Part shown: one piece after another, positions 1 to 6,397 of the stretch | Numbering within the stretch: position 1 is the first letter of the stretch | How the letters are laid out: each line of letters starts with the position of its first letter | IMG/VR virus record: IMGVR_UViG_3300027889_000014 | Location: 1 to 20,701 of that record | Source: a virus | DNA: 20,701 nt | Reading direction: 5' to 3' (one strand) | Notes under the pieces: model-generated | What the model saw: the letters and a program-made list of their open reading frames with translations, nothing else | Database searches by the model: none | Told to the model about the DNA's origin: nothing | Made by a program: the position numbers and the translations under genes

Positions 1-300
1 AAGGGAGAAGCGTTAGTAGTAGCTAATCGAACCGTGACTGAGACGGTAGTCGCAGAGATCATTATCATGAAGGGGTCTAATCCAGCTACTGTCCCTGTCG
101 CCTGGATCGTCCTGCCCAGAGAAATTATTGATGTAGGCGTTCCCGCGCCTGCGTTCAGAACGAAGCCCGACTATTCGATTGAAAGCAGAGAGAATAGAGC
201 TAGACTTCTATTTCTCCTTAAGAAGCTAACCGTCGATAGGGCCGAGCATTCGCTAGAAATAAATAATCTGATCTGTGCAATTAAGGACGGTCTCATATGA
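1..300 (+). CDS. Unknown protein, 5'-truncated by window edge
   Basis: The reading frame is open from base 1 to the TGA at 298-300, giving at least 99 residues. A GTG at 34 or an ATG at 67 could start it, but neither has a ribosome-binding site at a sensible distance (the GGGAG at 3-7 is about 27 bases before the GTG). The codons upstream of 34 encode a plausible stretch (KGEALVVANR) that blends into what follows, so I infer that the gene begins outside the window. The product ends in a charged, helical C-terminal half (ESRENRARLLFLLKKL). I recognise no family, signal peptide or membrane segment. Its stop overlaps the ATG of the next gene as ATGA (297-300), which places it in the same transcription and translation unit as the DNA polymerase. 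Confidence 0.6.
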   Translation, partial: KGEALVVANRTVTETVVAEIIIMKGSNPATVPVAWIVLPREIIDVGVPAPAFRTKPDYSIESRENRARLLFLLKKLTVDRAEHSLEINNLICAIKDGLI

Positions 301-446
301 AACTCCTCTCCTTCAACCTCGTCATCATGGCCCTCTACACCTGCACCGCCTGTTGGTGGGCCTACCATCGAAGGTGGGCGGATATGTGCTACTGGCTGAG
401 TGCGCTGGCAATCACTGCGACAGTGACGTTCGGATATAAGCATTGA
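297..446 (+). CDS. Small two-helix membrane protein upstream of polymerase
   Basis: An ATG at 297 overlaps the preceding stop (ATGA), and an AAGGA about ten bases upstream is a fair Shine-Dalgarno. The frame encodes 49 residues and ends at TGA 444-446, which overlaps the polymerase ATG at 446 as TGATG. The peptide has two hydrophobic stretches (about residues 3-21 and 31-46) separated by a short basic turn, YHRRW. That is the layout of a tiny hairpin membrane protein with the basic loop on the cytoplasmic side. It is rich in Trp and Cys (CTACWW). No family is recognised. Overlaps on both sides make it very likely to be translated. It could tether replication to the membrane, be a small host-modifying protein, or be an uncharacterised holin-like peptide; the sequence does not decide. 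Confidence 0.6.
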   Translation: MKLLSFNLVIMALYTCTACWWAYHRRWADMCYWLSALAITATVTFGYKH

Positions 447-2983
447 TGGGCATCCAGGTTCCTCCCGACGGCCCCGTCCCCGCCCGAGTGATGATCGTCG
501 GCGAGGCTCCCGGCGCTGACGAGGAGCGCCAGCTCGTCCCATTCGTCGGCGCCTCCGGCCAGGAACTCAACCGCATGCTCCATGAGGCAGGCATCTCCCG
601 CAGCGAATGTTTCGTCACCAACCTCTGCCGCGAGCGCCCTCCCAAGAACGACATCTCGCTCTTCCTCCGGAAGAGCGCCAAATTCACCAGCAAGCTCACC
701 AAGGAGGACGAACGCCGGCTCGCCGCCGGCATTGATCCCAGACTATTCGTACCACTCCGCAATATGCTCGTCGATCCCCGCGTGGCGGCTGGATTCGACT
801 TGCTCCAGAAGGAGATCTCCCTTGTTAAGCCTAATATCATCATTACTGTCGGCAATTCGTCGATGTGGGCCCTCACCGGCCGGTGGGGCATTACCAAGTG
901 GCGCGGCAGTATGCTCCTCGCCGACCTTCCCCTCCAGCCAAAGTGCATCCCTACTTATCACCCAGCAGCTGTTCTCCGCCAGTGGGATTGGAGAGCTATC
1001 ACAGTTAACGATCTTCGCAGAGCTGCCCGCTTTAGAGATGAATCTCCGTATCCAGTTCCCGAGCGTCGCTTCATCCTTCGACCAGACTACAATCAAGCTG
1101 AAGCTCTCCTCCGAAGCCTTATCGGAAGAGCAGAGGTGGCTTCTCGTCCATTGCGAATCAGCTTCGATATTGAAACTCGTGCGGGACATATTGCTTGCGC
1201 AGGGATCTCGTGGACTTATCTCGATGCCCTCTGCCTCCCTCTCATGTGCGCAGAGAGGAGAGAAGGCTATTGGAGTCTGGGAGAAGAAGCACAGCTCGTC
1301 CGCTTGCTCTGTGCCCTCCTTACCCACAGGAATGTTAGAGTCGTAGGGCAGAACATCCTCTACGACAGCCAATACACCTGGAGGTGGTGGCACTTCGTGC
1401 CTCGGGTCGACCAGGACACGATGATTAGCCAGCACTCGATCTTCTCCGACATGCCGAAGTCGCTGGCCTTCCAGGCCAGCATGTACGCCGACTACTACGT
1501 CTTCTGGAAAGAGGAGGGGAAGGATTGGGAAAAGAACATGAAGGAGGATGAGCTCTGGCATTACAACTGCCTGGACTGTGTATACACCGATGAAGTCGGC
1601 CAAGTTGAGCTGGAGACAATCCGCCGTCTCGGCTTGGAAAGGGTGCATGACTTCCAACAATCGATGTTCTGGCCGGTGCTGCAAGCCATGCAGCGGGGGG
1701 TGCGGATCGACACCCGCCGGCGAGATGAGCTGATCATGGAGGTTCAGAGCGAGATCGCCCGCCGGGAGGTCTTCCTCCAGACCGTCCTCGGCCATCCTCT
1801 CAACCCCGACTCGCCCAAGCAGATGCATGCCCTATTCTATCAAGATTTCAAGATGCCCCTCCAGATGAAGCGAGGCAAACCCGGTGAACCCTCACGACCA
1901 ACTCTCGATGACGACGCTCTTCAGAAGCTGGTTCGTATTGAACCTCTCCTTCGCCCTCTTGTTACTGCGGTCGCCGACATACGCACGTTGGGTAAATTCC
2001 TGTCTAACTTTCTTTGCCGTTCTCTTGATACTGACGGCCGCATGCGCTGTGCTTATAACATAGGAGGCTCCGCCAGTGGCAAGTCCGCCCCGAAGACCTA
2101 CCGTCTCTCCAGCTCAGAGAATGCATTCGGCTCTGGGACCAACCTCCAAAACATCCCCTCCGAGAAGTCTAAATCACTTGGTCGAGCTGCTGCTCGGGGA
2201 GGATTTGACGGAATTGGAGATCCATACCAGTTTCCGAATATCAGGGAAATCTTCATCCCCGATCCTGGCTTTACATGGTTCGATCTGGACCTGGAGAGGG
2301 CAGACCTTTTCGTTGTCTGTTGGGAAGCTGAAGATGAATCGCTCAAAAGGGCGATGCGGCTTGGAGTGGATATACATCTCCTTAATTCGTTTATCATCTC
2401 CGGCCGAGAACCTCCCCCCCTCGAAGAGCTAGCCGAAACCCATCCCCGATATGGAGCGCACCGTGGCCCGCAAACGCACCTTCGCGAGTTCGCCAAAGTC
2501 TTCTGTCACGGGACTAACTACGGGGGAGGGGCCAGGACTATGGCTGGCCATACTGGAAGATCTGTGCAGGAGATTGAGAGAGCGCAGCGCATTTGGTTCG
2601 GGGCGCATCCAGGTATCAAGAGCTGGCATGACCGTGTTAGCAAGCAAGTTAAAGAACGCAGGTTCGTTGAGAATCGACTTGGATATCGATGGTATATTTT
2701 CGATAGGGTGGATACCGTCATCCCGGAAGCTATTGCCTGGGTGCCGCAGAGCACTGTTTCAATCGTCATCAATCGCATCTGGGAACGCATCTATCGGGAG
2801 GTCCCAGAAGTCCAAGTCCTCCTGCAAGTCCATGATAGTCTCTCAGGACAATTCCCTACGGGACAAGCCACAGCTCTACTCCCGAGAATTAGGGAGTGCG
2901 CCAAGGTTGTTGTACCCTACGAGGATCCGTTAGTTATCCCGGTGTCTATCAAGACCTCTGAACGAAGCTGGGGGCATTGCTAA
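446..2983 (+). CDS. Family A DNA polymerase fused to N-terminal uracil-DNA glycosylase and 3'-5' exonuclease
   Basis: This 845-residue protein has three modules. Residues 1-195 match the family 4/5 uracil-DNA glycosylase fold: GEAPGADEE (19-27), PFVG (32-35), VTN (57-59) and YHPAAVLR (171-178). Residues 235-395 are a DnaQ-like proofreading exonuclease with D241/E243 (SFDIET), D307 (NILYD) and Y373-x3-D377, so all four acidic residues are present. Residues 400-845 are the PolA palm/fingers: motif A around D615 (FDLDLERADLF), motif B R680-x3-K684-x7-Y692, and motif C QVHD (794-797). Motif A has Asp620 where Glu is usual and Phe622 where Arg is usual; motif B has His688 at the E. coli Phe762 position. 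A similar UDG-polymerase fusion is known from SPO1-type phages. I use the ATG at 446; a TTG at 443 directly precedes it. It is the replicative polymerase of this phage by inference. Confidence 0.95.
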   Translation: MGIQVPPDGPVPARVMIVGEAPGADEERQLVPFVGASGQELNRMLHEAGISRSECFVTNLCRERPPKNDISLFLRKSAKFTSKLTKEDERRLAAGIDPRLFVPLRNMLVDPRVAAGFDLLQKEISLVKPNIIITVGNSSMWALTGRWGITKWRGSMLLADLPLQPKCIPTYHPAAVLRQWDWRAITVNDLRRAARFRDESPYPVPERRFILRPDYNQAEALLRSLIGRAEVASRPLRISFDIETRAGHIACAGISWTYLDALCLPLMCAERREGYWSLGEEAQLVRLLCALLTHRNVRVVGQNILYDSQYTWRWWHFVPRVDQDTMISQHSIFSDMPKSLAFQASMYADYYVFWKEEGKDWEKNMKEDELWHYNCLDCVYTDEVGQVELETIRRLGLERVHDFQQSMFWPVLQAMQRGVRIDTRRRDELIMEVQSEIARREVFLQTVLGHPLNPDSPKQMHALFYQDFKMPLQMKRGKPGEPSRPTLDDDALQKLVRIEPLLRPLVTAVADIRTLGKFLSNFLCRSLDTDGRMRCAYNIGGSASGKSAPKTYRLSSSENAFGSGTNLQNIPSEKSKSLGRAAARGGFDGIGDPYQFPNIREIFIPDPGFTWFDLDLERADLFVVCWEAEDESLKRAMRLGVDIHLLNSFIISGREPPPLEELAETHPRYGAHRGPQTHLREFAKVFCHGTNYGGGARTMAGHTGRSVQEIERAQRIWFGAHPGIKSWHDRVSKQVKERRFVENRLGYRWYIFDRVDTVIPEAIAWVPQSTVSIVINRIWERIYREVPEVQVLLQVHDSLSGQFPTGQATALLPRIRECAKVVVPYEDPLVIPVSIKTSERSWGHC

Positions 2984-3025
2984 TGCGCAGGAGCGAAAAC
3001 TCAAGAGAAGCTGCGATACGTACTC

Positions 3026-4249
3026 GTGGCTAAGAACGGCAATCTGCCCGAGCGTCATTTCGACGATTGGCTCTCTGCGTACGTGCAATATGCAAGCTTC
3101 TCTGAAGCTCCACGCAGGATGCACTATTGGTGTGGAATAGCTGCGCTTGCAGGAGCATTGCGACGACATGTATGGATAGATATGGGTTATTTCCGTTGGT
3201 TCTGTAATTTTTACATTATTTTAGTGGCACCACCGGGCGTCGTTTCAAAGAGTACCACAGCCAACATCGCCATGCAAATCCTCCGAAAGATCCCCGGAGT
3301 CAATTTCGGCCCCGAAGCTGTAACCTGGCAAGCCCTCGTGGACGCCTTTGAGAACTCGACCGAGACCTTCCAGATTGGCGACGACCACTTCGTCCAGTCG
3401 GCGATGACGATCGAGAGCGCGGAGTTTGGGAACCTCATCGACCCTTCGAATCGAGAGCAGATAGACTTCCTGGTGAGCCTCTGGGATTCGAAGGTCGGCT
3501 CCTTCCAGAAGATCACCAAGGGGTCGGGAGTGAACAATGTCGAGAATCCCTTCATCAATCTCATCGCTTGTACTACACCGGCTTGGATTGCCGGCAACTT
3601 CCCCGAGTACGTCATCGGTGGAGGTTTTACTTCGCGTTGCTTATTTGTTTATGCTGACGAGAAGGAAAAGTACGTTGCGTACCCAGCTCGCCATATGCCT
3701 AAGGAGATGGCGGAAGTACAACAGGCCCTTGTACAGGATCTGGAGCGTATTGCAACTCTTCTCGTGGGCCCTTACGGGATCGACCCGTCGGCAACCGCCT
3801 TCGGCGAAGAGTGGTACGAGACCCACTGGCAAAACAAGCCCGACGAATTAGACGACGATCGCTTCTCCGGCTACCTCGCCCGCAAGCAGACCCACATCCA
3901 CAAGACCGCGATGTGTATCGCCGCTAGCCAGCACGACGACATGACGATCACTCGAAAGGACCTGGAGGATGCCAACGCCGCCGTGTCGGGCCTGGAGAAG
4001 GACATGGTCAAAGTCTTCGCCCGAATCGGCCGCACCCAGACTTCCGTCCAGGCCGAGCGTTTCATCCGGTTCGTGCAGAAGCGAGGCTCAGTCGACTATT
4101 CGTCGGCGTACCAATTCATCCACTCCGCCTTCCCGAGCGCAAAGAACTTCGAAGATATCGTCGCCGGCGCGCGGAACGCCGGCTACATCACTGTGACTCC
4201 ATCCGCAACGGGCTTTATACTGACGGCTGTGCAGCAGAAGCGTCCGTAA
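3026..4249 (+). CDS. DUF3987-like AAA-type ATPase, putative replicative helicase/primase partner
   Basis: The 407-residue product starts at a GTG; the conserved-looking N-terminus (FDDWLSAYV...SEAPRRMHYW) begins only about ten residues in, so a later start is unlikely. The P-loop region is APPGVVSKSTT (residues 68-78), preceded by a hydrophobic strand (FYIILV). An acidic Walker B-like strand follows (MTIESAEF, 127-134), then a sensor-like strand ending in CTTPAW (182-187) and a GGGFTSR arginine-finger-type motif (198-204). The C-terminal 60 residues look like a winged helix (VQAERFIRFVQKRG... to ...GYITV). This arrangement matches DUF3987-type phage ATPases often placed next to replication genes; helicase or primase activity is an inference. 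The Gly just before the P-loop Lys is Ser here. The gene lies 42 bases after the polymerase stop and shows alternating AT-rich and GC-rich codon blocks. Confidence 0.8.
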   Translation: MAKNGNLPERHFDDWLSAYVQYASFSEAPRRMHYWCGIAALAGALRRHVWIDMGYFRWFCNFYIILVAPPGVVSKSTTANIAMQILRKIPGVNFGPEAVTWQALVDAFENSTETFQIGDDHFVQSAMTIESAEFGNLIDPSNREQIDFLVSLWDSKVGSFQKITKGSGVNNVENPFINLIACTTPAWIAGNFPEYVIGGGFTSRCLFVYADEKEKYVAYPARHMPKEMAEVQQALVQDLERIATLLVGPYGIDPSATAFGEEWYETHWQNKPDELDDDRFSGYLARKQTHIHKTAMCIAASQHDDMTITRKDLEDANAAVSGLEKDMVKVFARIGRTQTSVQAERFIRFVQKRGSVDYSSAYQFIHSAFPSAKNFEDIVAGARNAGYITVTPSATGFILTAVQQKRP

Positions 4250-4278
4250 ACCCACACACATTATACCGCATATAACAT

Positions 4279-4283
4279 GAGGA
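4279..4283 (+). promoter_or_regulatory. Shine-Dalgarno for the 87-residue gene
   Basis: GAGGA lies seven bases before the ATG at 4291. The 41-base gap after the ATPase gene is AT-rich and holds a small TTATA/TATAA inverted pair (4261-4275); I see no convincing promoter there. Confidence 0.6.
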
Positions 4284-4290
4284 CATAACC

Positions 4291-4554
4291 ATGCAGATCT
4301 GCTACACCGACGACGTCTCCGGCCTGATCGCCACGATCGAGTCCAACCTCGTCCTCGCCTGCAAGAAGGACGCCAAGAACATGCTCCTCACCCAGATGCT
4401 CACCGGCGTCCAGGGACCCCAGGGTTTCACCGTCTTCGTCGTCCGCGAGACCCCGATGGAGATCGCCAAGCGGGTCAACGCGGCCAAGATGGCTGAAGGC
4501 CATCCCGAGGCCAAGTGGCCAGCCTCGGGAGACCTGGGGTTTCAGGAGAACTAA
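4291..4554 (+). CDS. Unknown 87-residue protein at end of replication arm
   Basis: An ATG start follows a good GAGGA site at seven bases. The 87-residue product is hydrophilic, without signal peptide or membrane segment. It has a central beta-like segment (GFTVFVVRETP) followed by a helix (MEIAKRVNAAKMAEG) and a short Pro/Gly-rich tail. Codons are strongly C-ending, as in the GC-rich blocks of the two upstream genes. I do not recognise a family. It is the last plus-strand gene, and its TAA (4552-4554) overlaps the stop codon of the opposing secreted-protein gene by four bases. Its last quarter contains a perfect nine-base inverted repeat (4503-4530). Confidence 0.75.
   Translation: MQICYTDDVSGLIATIESNLVLACKKDAKNMLLTQMLTGVQGPQGFTVFVVRETPMEIAKRVNAAKMAEGHPEAKWPASGDLGFQEN
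4503..4530. other. GC-rich perfect inverted repeat next to convergent stops
   Basis: TCCCGAGGC (4503-4511) is the exact reverse complement of GCCTCGGGA (4522-4530), with a ten-base loop. The stem can form in RNA from either strand. It lies inside the 87-residue gene and is not followed by a U tract in either direction, so it is not a canonical intrinsic terminator. Its place 22 bases before the convergent stop codons makes a role in blocking read-through possible, but it may be incidental to the coding sequence. Confidence 0.4.
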
Positions 4555-4997
4555 GGGCTGGAGACCACTACCGTGATTGAGAGGGTGGTGGCGTCGGGGA
4601 GGGTAATGACTGTGGGAATCGTATAAGGGACGATATTGCTGAGCGCCCCAGTCTGCCCTCCCGCCGACGCCGATACGGCGAAGCACTCGATCGTCCCTGA
4701 AGTCATATTCGACAGGGGAATCGTGTCGGTGAGGGCGGTTATGCCGCTGGCGACCTGGGTCATGCTACTGGCGGTACAGGTCCCGCCGGCGGCGATATTC
4801 CCATCCCAGACATTGTAGGTCACACCGGAGAGCGTCGCTCCGTTCGTCCCAATCGTAACCGCAGGCCAGCTAAGCGTAGCGCTGGCGTTTACCGTGGTTG
4901 CGGCGGCGGCTGCTTTTGCCACCACCTTCGGAGTGGTTGCTGCCAGAGTGGCTGTGCTGAGGAGCAGCGCCGCCAGGAATGCTATTAGGCGTTTCAT
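4551..4997 (-). CDS. Secreted FN3-like (immunoglobulin-fold) protein
   Basis: The 148-residue product opens with a classic Sec signal peptide: basic MKR, a hydrophobic core (LIAFLAALLLS) and a likely cleavage after TLA at residue 19 or 20. After an Ala/Thr linker, residues 40-125 look like a fibronectin type III domain: LSWPAV, then a Y-x-V strand (TYNVWDG), a middle stretch ending SGTIECFAVSA, and the final G-A-L-SN typical of FN3 G strands. Two cysteines (in GGTCTAS and TIECFAV) could form a disulfide after export. It is the last gene of the minus-strand unit, starting by an ATGA overlap with the 53-residue membrane protein gene. Role unknown; export to periplasm or surface is the supported statement. 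A host-surface or superinfection role, or a virion decoration role, is speculation. Confidence 0.75.
   Translation of the reverse strand: MKRLIAFLAALLLSTATLAATTPKVVAKAAAAATTVNASATLSWPAVTIGTNGATLSGVTYNVWDGNIAAGGTCTASSMTQVASGITALTDTIPLSNMTSGTIECFAVSASAGGQTGALSNIVPYTIPTVITLPDATTLSITVVVSSP
4565..4591 (+). other. Second hairpin just past the plus-strand stop
   Basis: CCACTACC (4565-4572) can pair with GGTGGTGG (4584-4591) in the plus-strand transcript using one G-U wobble, with an 11-base loop. It starts ten bases after the TAA of the 87-residue gene. In the minus-strand transcript the same position becomes an A-C mismatch, so the structure favours plus-strand RNA. There is no U tract. Confidence 0.3.
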
Positions 4998-5155
4998 CGC
5001 TGAAACCCTCCTGCATGACCAATCATAATCGCTACGATTACCAAGACTACCGAGAGGGGTAGAAGGATCGGGCGGCGTACGCTCTGGAAGCTAATAACCG
5101 CACAAACTCCGGCTGCAATCAAGAAGAAGAACTCAATACCGATTGATGCTGACAT
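4994..5155 (-). CDS. 53-residue two-helix membrane protein, holin-like
   Basis: I place the start at the ATG at 5155, not further upstream, because AGGAG lies seven bases before it and the upstream gene stops only two bases away. The product has two hydrophobic segments (about residues 6-22 and 30-49) joined by a short basic turn, SVRRP, giving a hairpin topology with both ends outside the cytoplasm by the positive-inside rule. Size and topology fit small class II-type holins, and it lies directly after a putative cell-wall hydrolase gene. Small phage membrane proteins of many roles look alike, so holin is only a suggestion. It overlaps the next gene (secreted FN3-like protein) as ATGA at 4994-4997. 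Confidence 0.7.
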   Translation of the reverse strand: MSASIGIEFFFLIAAGVCAVISFQSVRRPILLPLSVVLVIVAIMIGHAGGFQR

Positions 5156-5157
5156 GG

Positions 5158-5640
5158 CTAAACTCCTACAGCGCCGATTGATTCCAGACAGGCAGCCAGC
5201 ATGTTCGGCGGGCATTGCTGGGGGGTTACTAATAGGTTAGGCAGCAGGCCAATCTCCCTCACCATCGCCAGCTGCAAAGCGGAGCAGATCCAATATCCAC
5301 TCCCGCTCGAGATGGGGCGGCCGATCAACAAGCCCAGGATGTCTCTCTTATCATAGGGATCTCCAATCTGCTCCGCTTCAAAACGAACCGCTGCCTCAAG
5401 CTGCTCCTCCGTACAGTCCAGGCTCAGCACCTTCCTCGCCGCCCACTTCTCATAGCCATTCGGGCGGAGTTGTACTCCCGGCGGCAAGCCTGCAATGCGG
5501 TCCGAGCGGGCTCCCAGACACCCCCCTCCCGGCAGCAGGAAGTCCACATGGCTATACCCTCCATAGCCCTGACCGTACCAGGCGATGACCCGAGAGGCCA
5601 GGTCATCGCCCAGTACGAATTGCCAGCGTAGTTGAGCCAC
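5158..5640 (-). CDS. Permuted NlpC/P60-like (papain-fold) hydrolase
   Basis: The 160-residue protein starts at GTG with an AAGGAA site upstream. A His in GGYSHVDFLL (His31) comes before a Cys in YWICSALQ (Cys119). This His-before-Cys order, with a small beta strand after the His and a helix starting at the Cys, is that of circularly permuted papain-fold enzymes (YiiX/LRAT-like NlpC/P60 relatives). Other supporting features are the region Q91-G-D-P-Y-D (residues 91-97) and DILGLL, typical between the two catalytic residues. Family members cleave amide or ester bonds, including peptidoglycan cross-links, but also other substrates. No signal peptide is seen, so it would need a holin or virion delivery to reach the wall. 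It lies between small coiled-coil/Ala-rich genes and two membrane or secreted protein genes, consistent with a lysis or entry function. Substrate not determined. Confidence 0.75.
   Translation of the reverse strand: MAQLRWQFVLGDDLASRVIAWYGQGYGGYSHVDFLLPGGGCLGARSDRIAGLPPGVQLRPNGYEKWAARKVLSLDCTEEQLEAAVRFEAEQIGDPYDKRDILGLLIGRPISSGSGYWICSALQLAMVREIGLLPNLLVTPQQCPPNMLAACLESIGAVGV
5163..5167 (-). promoter_or_regulatory. Shine-Dalgarno fixing the start of the 53-residue protein
   Basis: AGGAG on the minus strand lies within the last codons of the hydrolase gene, seven bases from the ATG at 5155. This supports the short form over a longer frame reaching 5215. Confidence 0.7.
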
Positions 5641-5650
5641 GCTTTCCTTC

Positions 5651-5992
5651 TTAGTTCACTACCTTCGCCGAGGCGACCTTGGCTGCAGCTGCCACTGCCG
5701 TCGGAGCCGGGGTGTTGGCTGCAACCGCAGCCGCCAGCGCAGTCGCCGACTGGCTGAGGGATGCCGTCAAGGCCGGCAGCGCCGCGTCGTCACCCGAGCC
5801 GACGGCGTTGTTGATCTCAGCCACGAGCCCCTGGATGAGCGTCACAGCTGATCCCTCGACGCTGGTGTTCTGAGCCACTTGGGTCATGAGAGCCTGAAGA
5901 TTCGCAGAGATTGATACAGACATTTTACGTAACTCCTCCAAAAGAGTGTCGATCTTTCCTTCTATCCGATCTAGTTGGTCAGTGATCCACAT
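5651..5992 (-). CDS. Small Ala-rich phage protein with N-terminal coiled coil
   Basis: The 113-residue frame begins with an amphipathic helix (DQLDRIEGKIDTLLEEL), then SVEGSAVTLIQGLVAEI and a C-terminal Ala/Thr/Pro stretch with the phrase AANTPAPTA. Proteins with this pattern recur near tail and lysis genes of many phages, but their job is not known to me. Two starts are credible. The ATG at 5992 has AAGGAG only three bases away, which is short. The ATG at 5923 has GGAGGAG nine bases upstream and would yield a 90-residue form starting MSVSIS. Both forms might be made. There is no membrane segment. The gene is nine bases after the preceding stop and ten bases before the hydrolase start. Confidence 0.75.
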   Translation of the reverse strand: MWITDQLDRIEGKIDTLLEELRKMSVSISANLQALMTQVAQNTSVEGSAVTLIQGLVAEINNAVGSGDDAALPALTASLSQSATALAAAVAANTPAPTAVAAAAKVASAKVVN

Positions 5993-6001
5993 AGACTCCT
6001 T

Positions 6002-6382
6002 TCATGCTGCCGGCGGAGGCGCCGGGGTGGGTGAGGGAATTGGGGCCGGCGGCGGAGCCGCAGCCTTCGCAGCCGCTGCATCAGCCGCAGCCTTCTTCGC
6101 TGCGGTCTCCTGCGCAGCCTTCGCAATCGCAGCATCGCCGGCGGCCTTTGCATCCGCAGCCGCCTTGTTCTCCGCTGCTGTCTGAGCATCCGCAATCGCT
6201 TTCTTCTCCGCCTGATTCGTATCAGTCAACAGTTTCTTCCCTGTCGCCTTGTACCAGGCCATTGCGTACTTCTCTGCATTCGAGACACCTACTGGCGTCC
6301 CTGCCATCAGCGCCGCGATGAGCGAGGCGAGAGCAAGCTCTGTCGAAACCGCCGGCGGTGCCGGTGTGGTTGGGTCAGCCAT
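6002..6382 (-). CDS. Ala/Lys-rich helical protein with Pro-rich tail
   Basis: The 126-residue product has a globular-looking first half (TELALASLIAALMAGTPVG, then EKYAMAWYKATGKKLL). A long Ala/Lys/Glu helix follows (about residues 58-108), and then a Pro/Ala tail of about 18 residues. The central part resembles a single charged alpha helix or coiled coil. No signal peptide, no catalytic motif. A strong AAGGAG site seven bases before the ATG gives it its own initiation, unlike most neighbours that rely on overlap. Function is unknown; an elongated linker or structural accessory protein is the simplest guess. The strong Ala codon bias generates long shadow frames on the other strand. Confidence 0.75.
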   Translation of the reverse strand: MADPTTPAPPAVSTELALASLIAALMAGTPVGVSNAEKYAMAWYKATGKKLLTDTNQAEKKAIADAQTAAENKAAADAKAAGDAAIAKAAQETAAKKAAADAAAAKAAAPPPAPIPSPTPAPPPAA

Positions 6383-6389
6383 CTTTCAT

Positions 6390-6395
6390 CTCCTT
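6390..6395 (-). promoter_or_regulatory. Shine-Dalgarno for the Ala/Lys-rich protein
   Basis: AAGGAG on the minus strand, seven bases from the ATG at 6382, in a 15-base spacer. One of the few independent initiation sites in the late arm. Confidence 0.7.
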
Positions 6396-6397
6396 TA

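Noticed and set aside
743-1828. 361-codon open frame antisense to the polymerase
   Set aside because: It mirrors the polymerase codons with no recognisable domain, and the plus-strand gene carries all catalytic motifs; a codon-bias shadow.
2451-2933. 160-codon frame overlapping the polymerase fingers/palm on the same strand
   Set aside because: Overlaps motifs B and C of the polymerase in another frame and has no start signal or known domain.
4503-4591. Classical intrinsic terminator at the convergent junction
   Set aside because: Stems are present but no U tract follows on either strand, so I list them only as hairpins.
5156-5215. 20-codon extension of the 53-residue membrane protein
   Set aside because: The AGGAG at 5163-5167 points to the ATG at 5155, and the extension lies inside the hydrolase gene.
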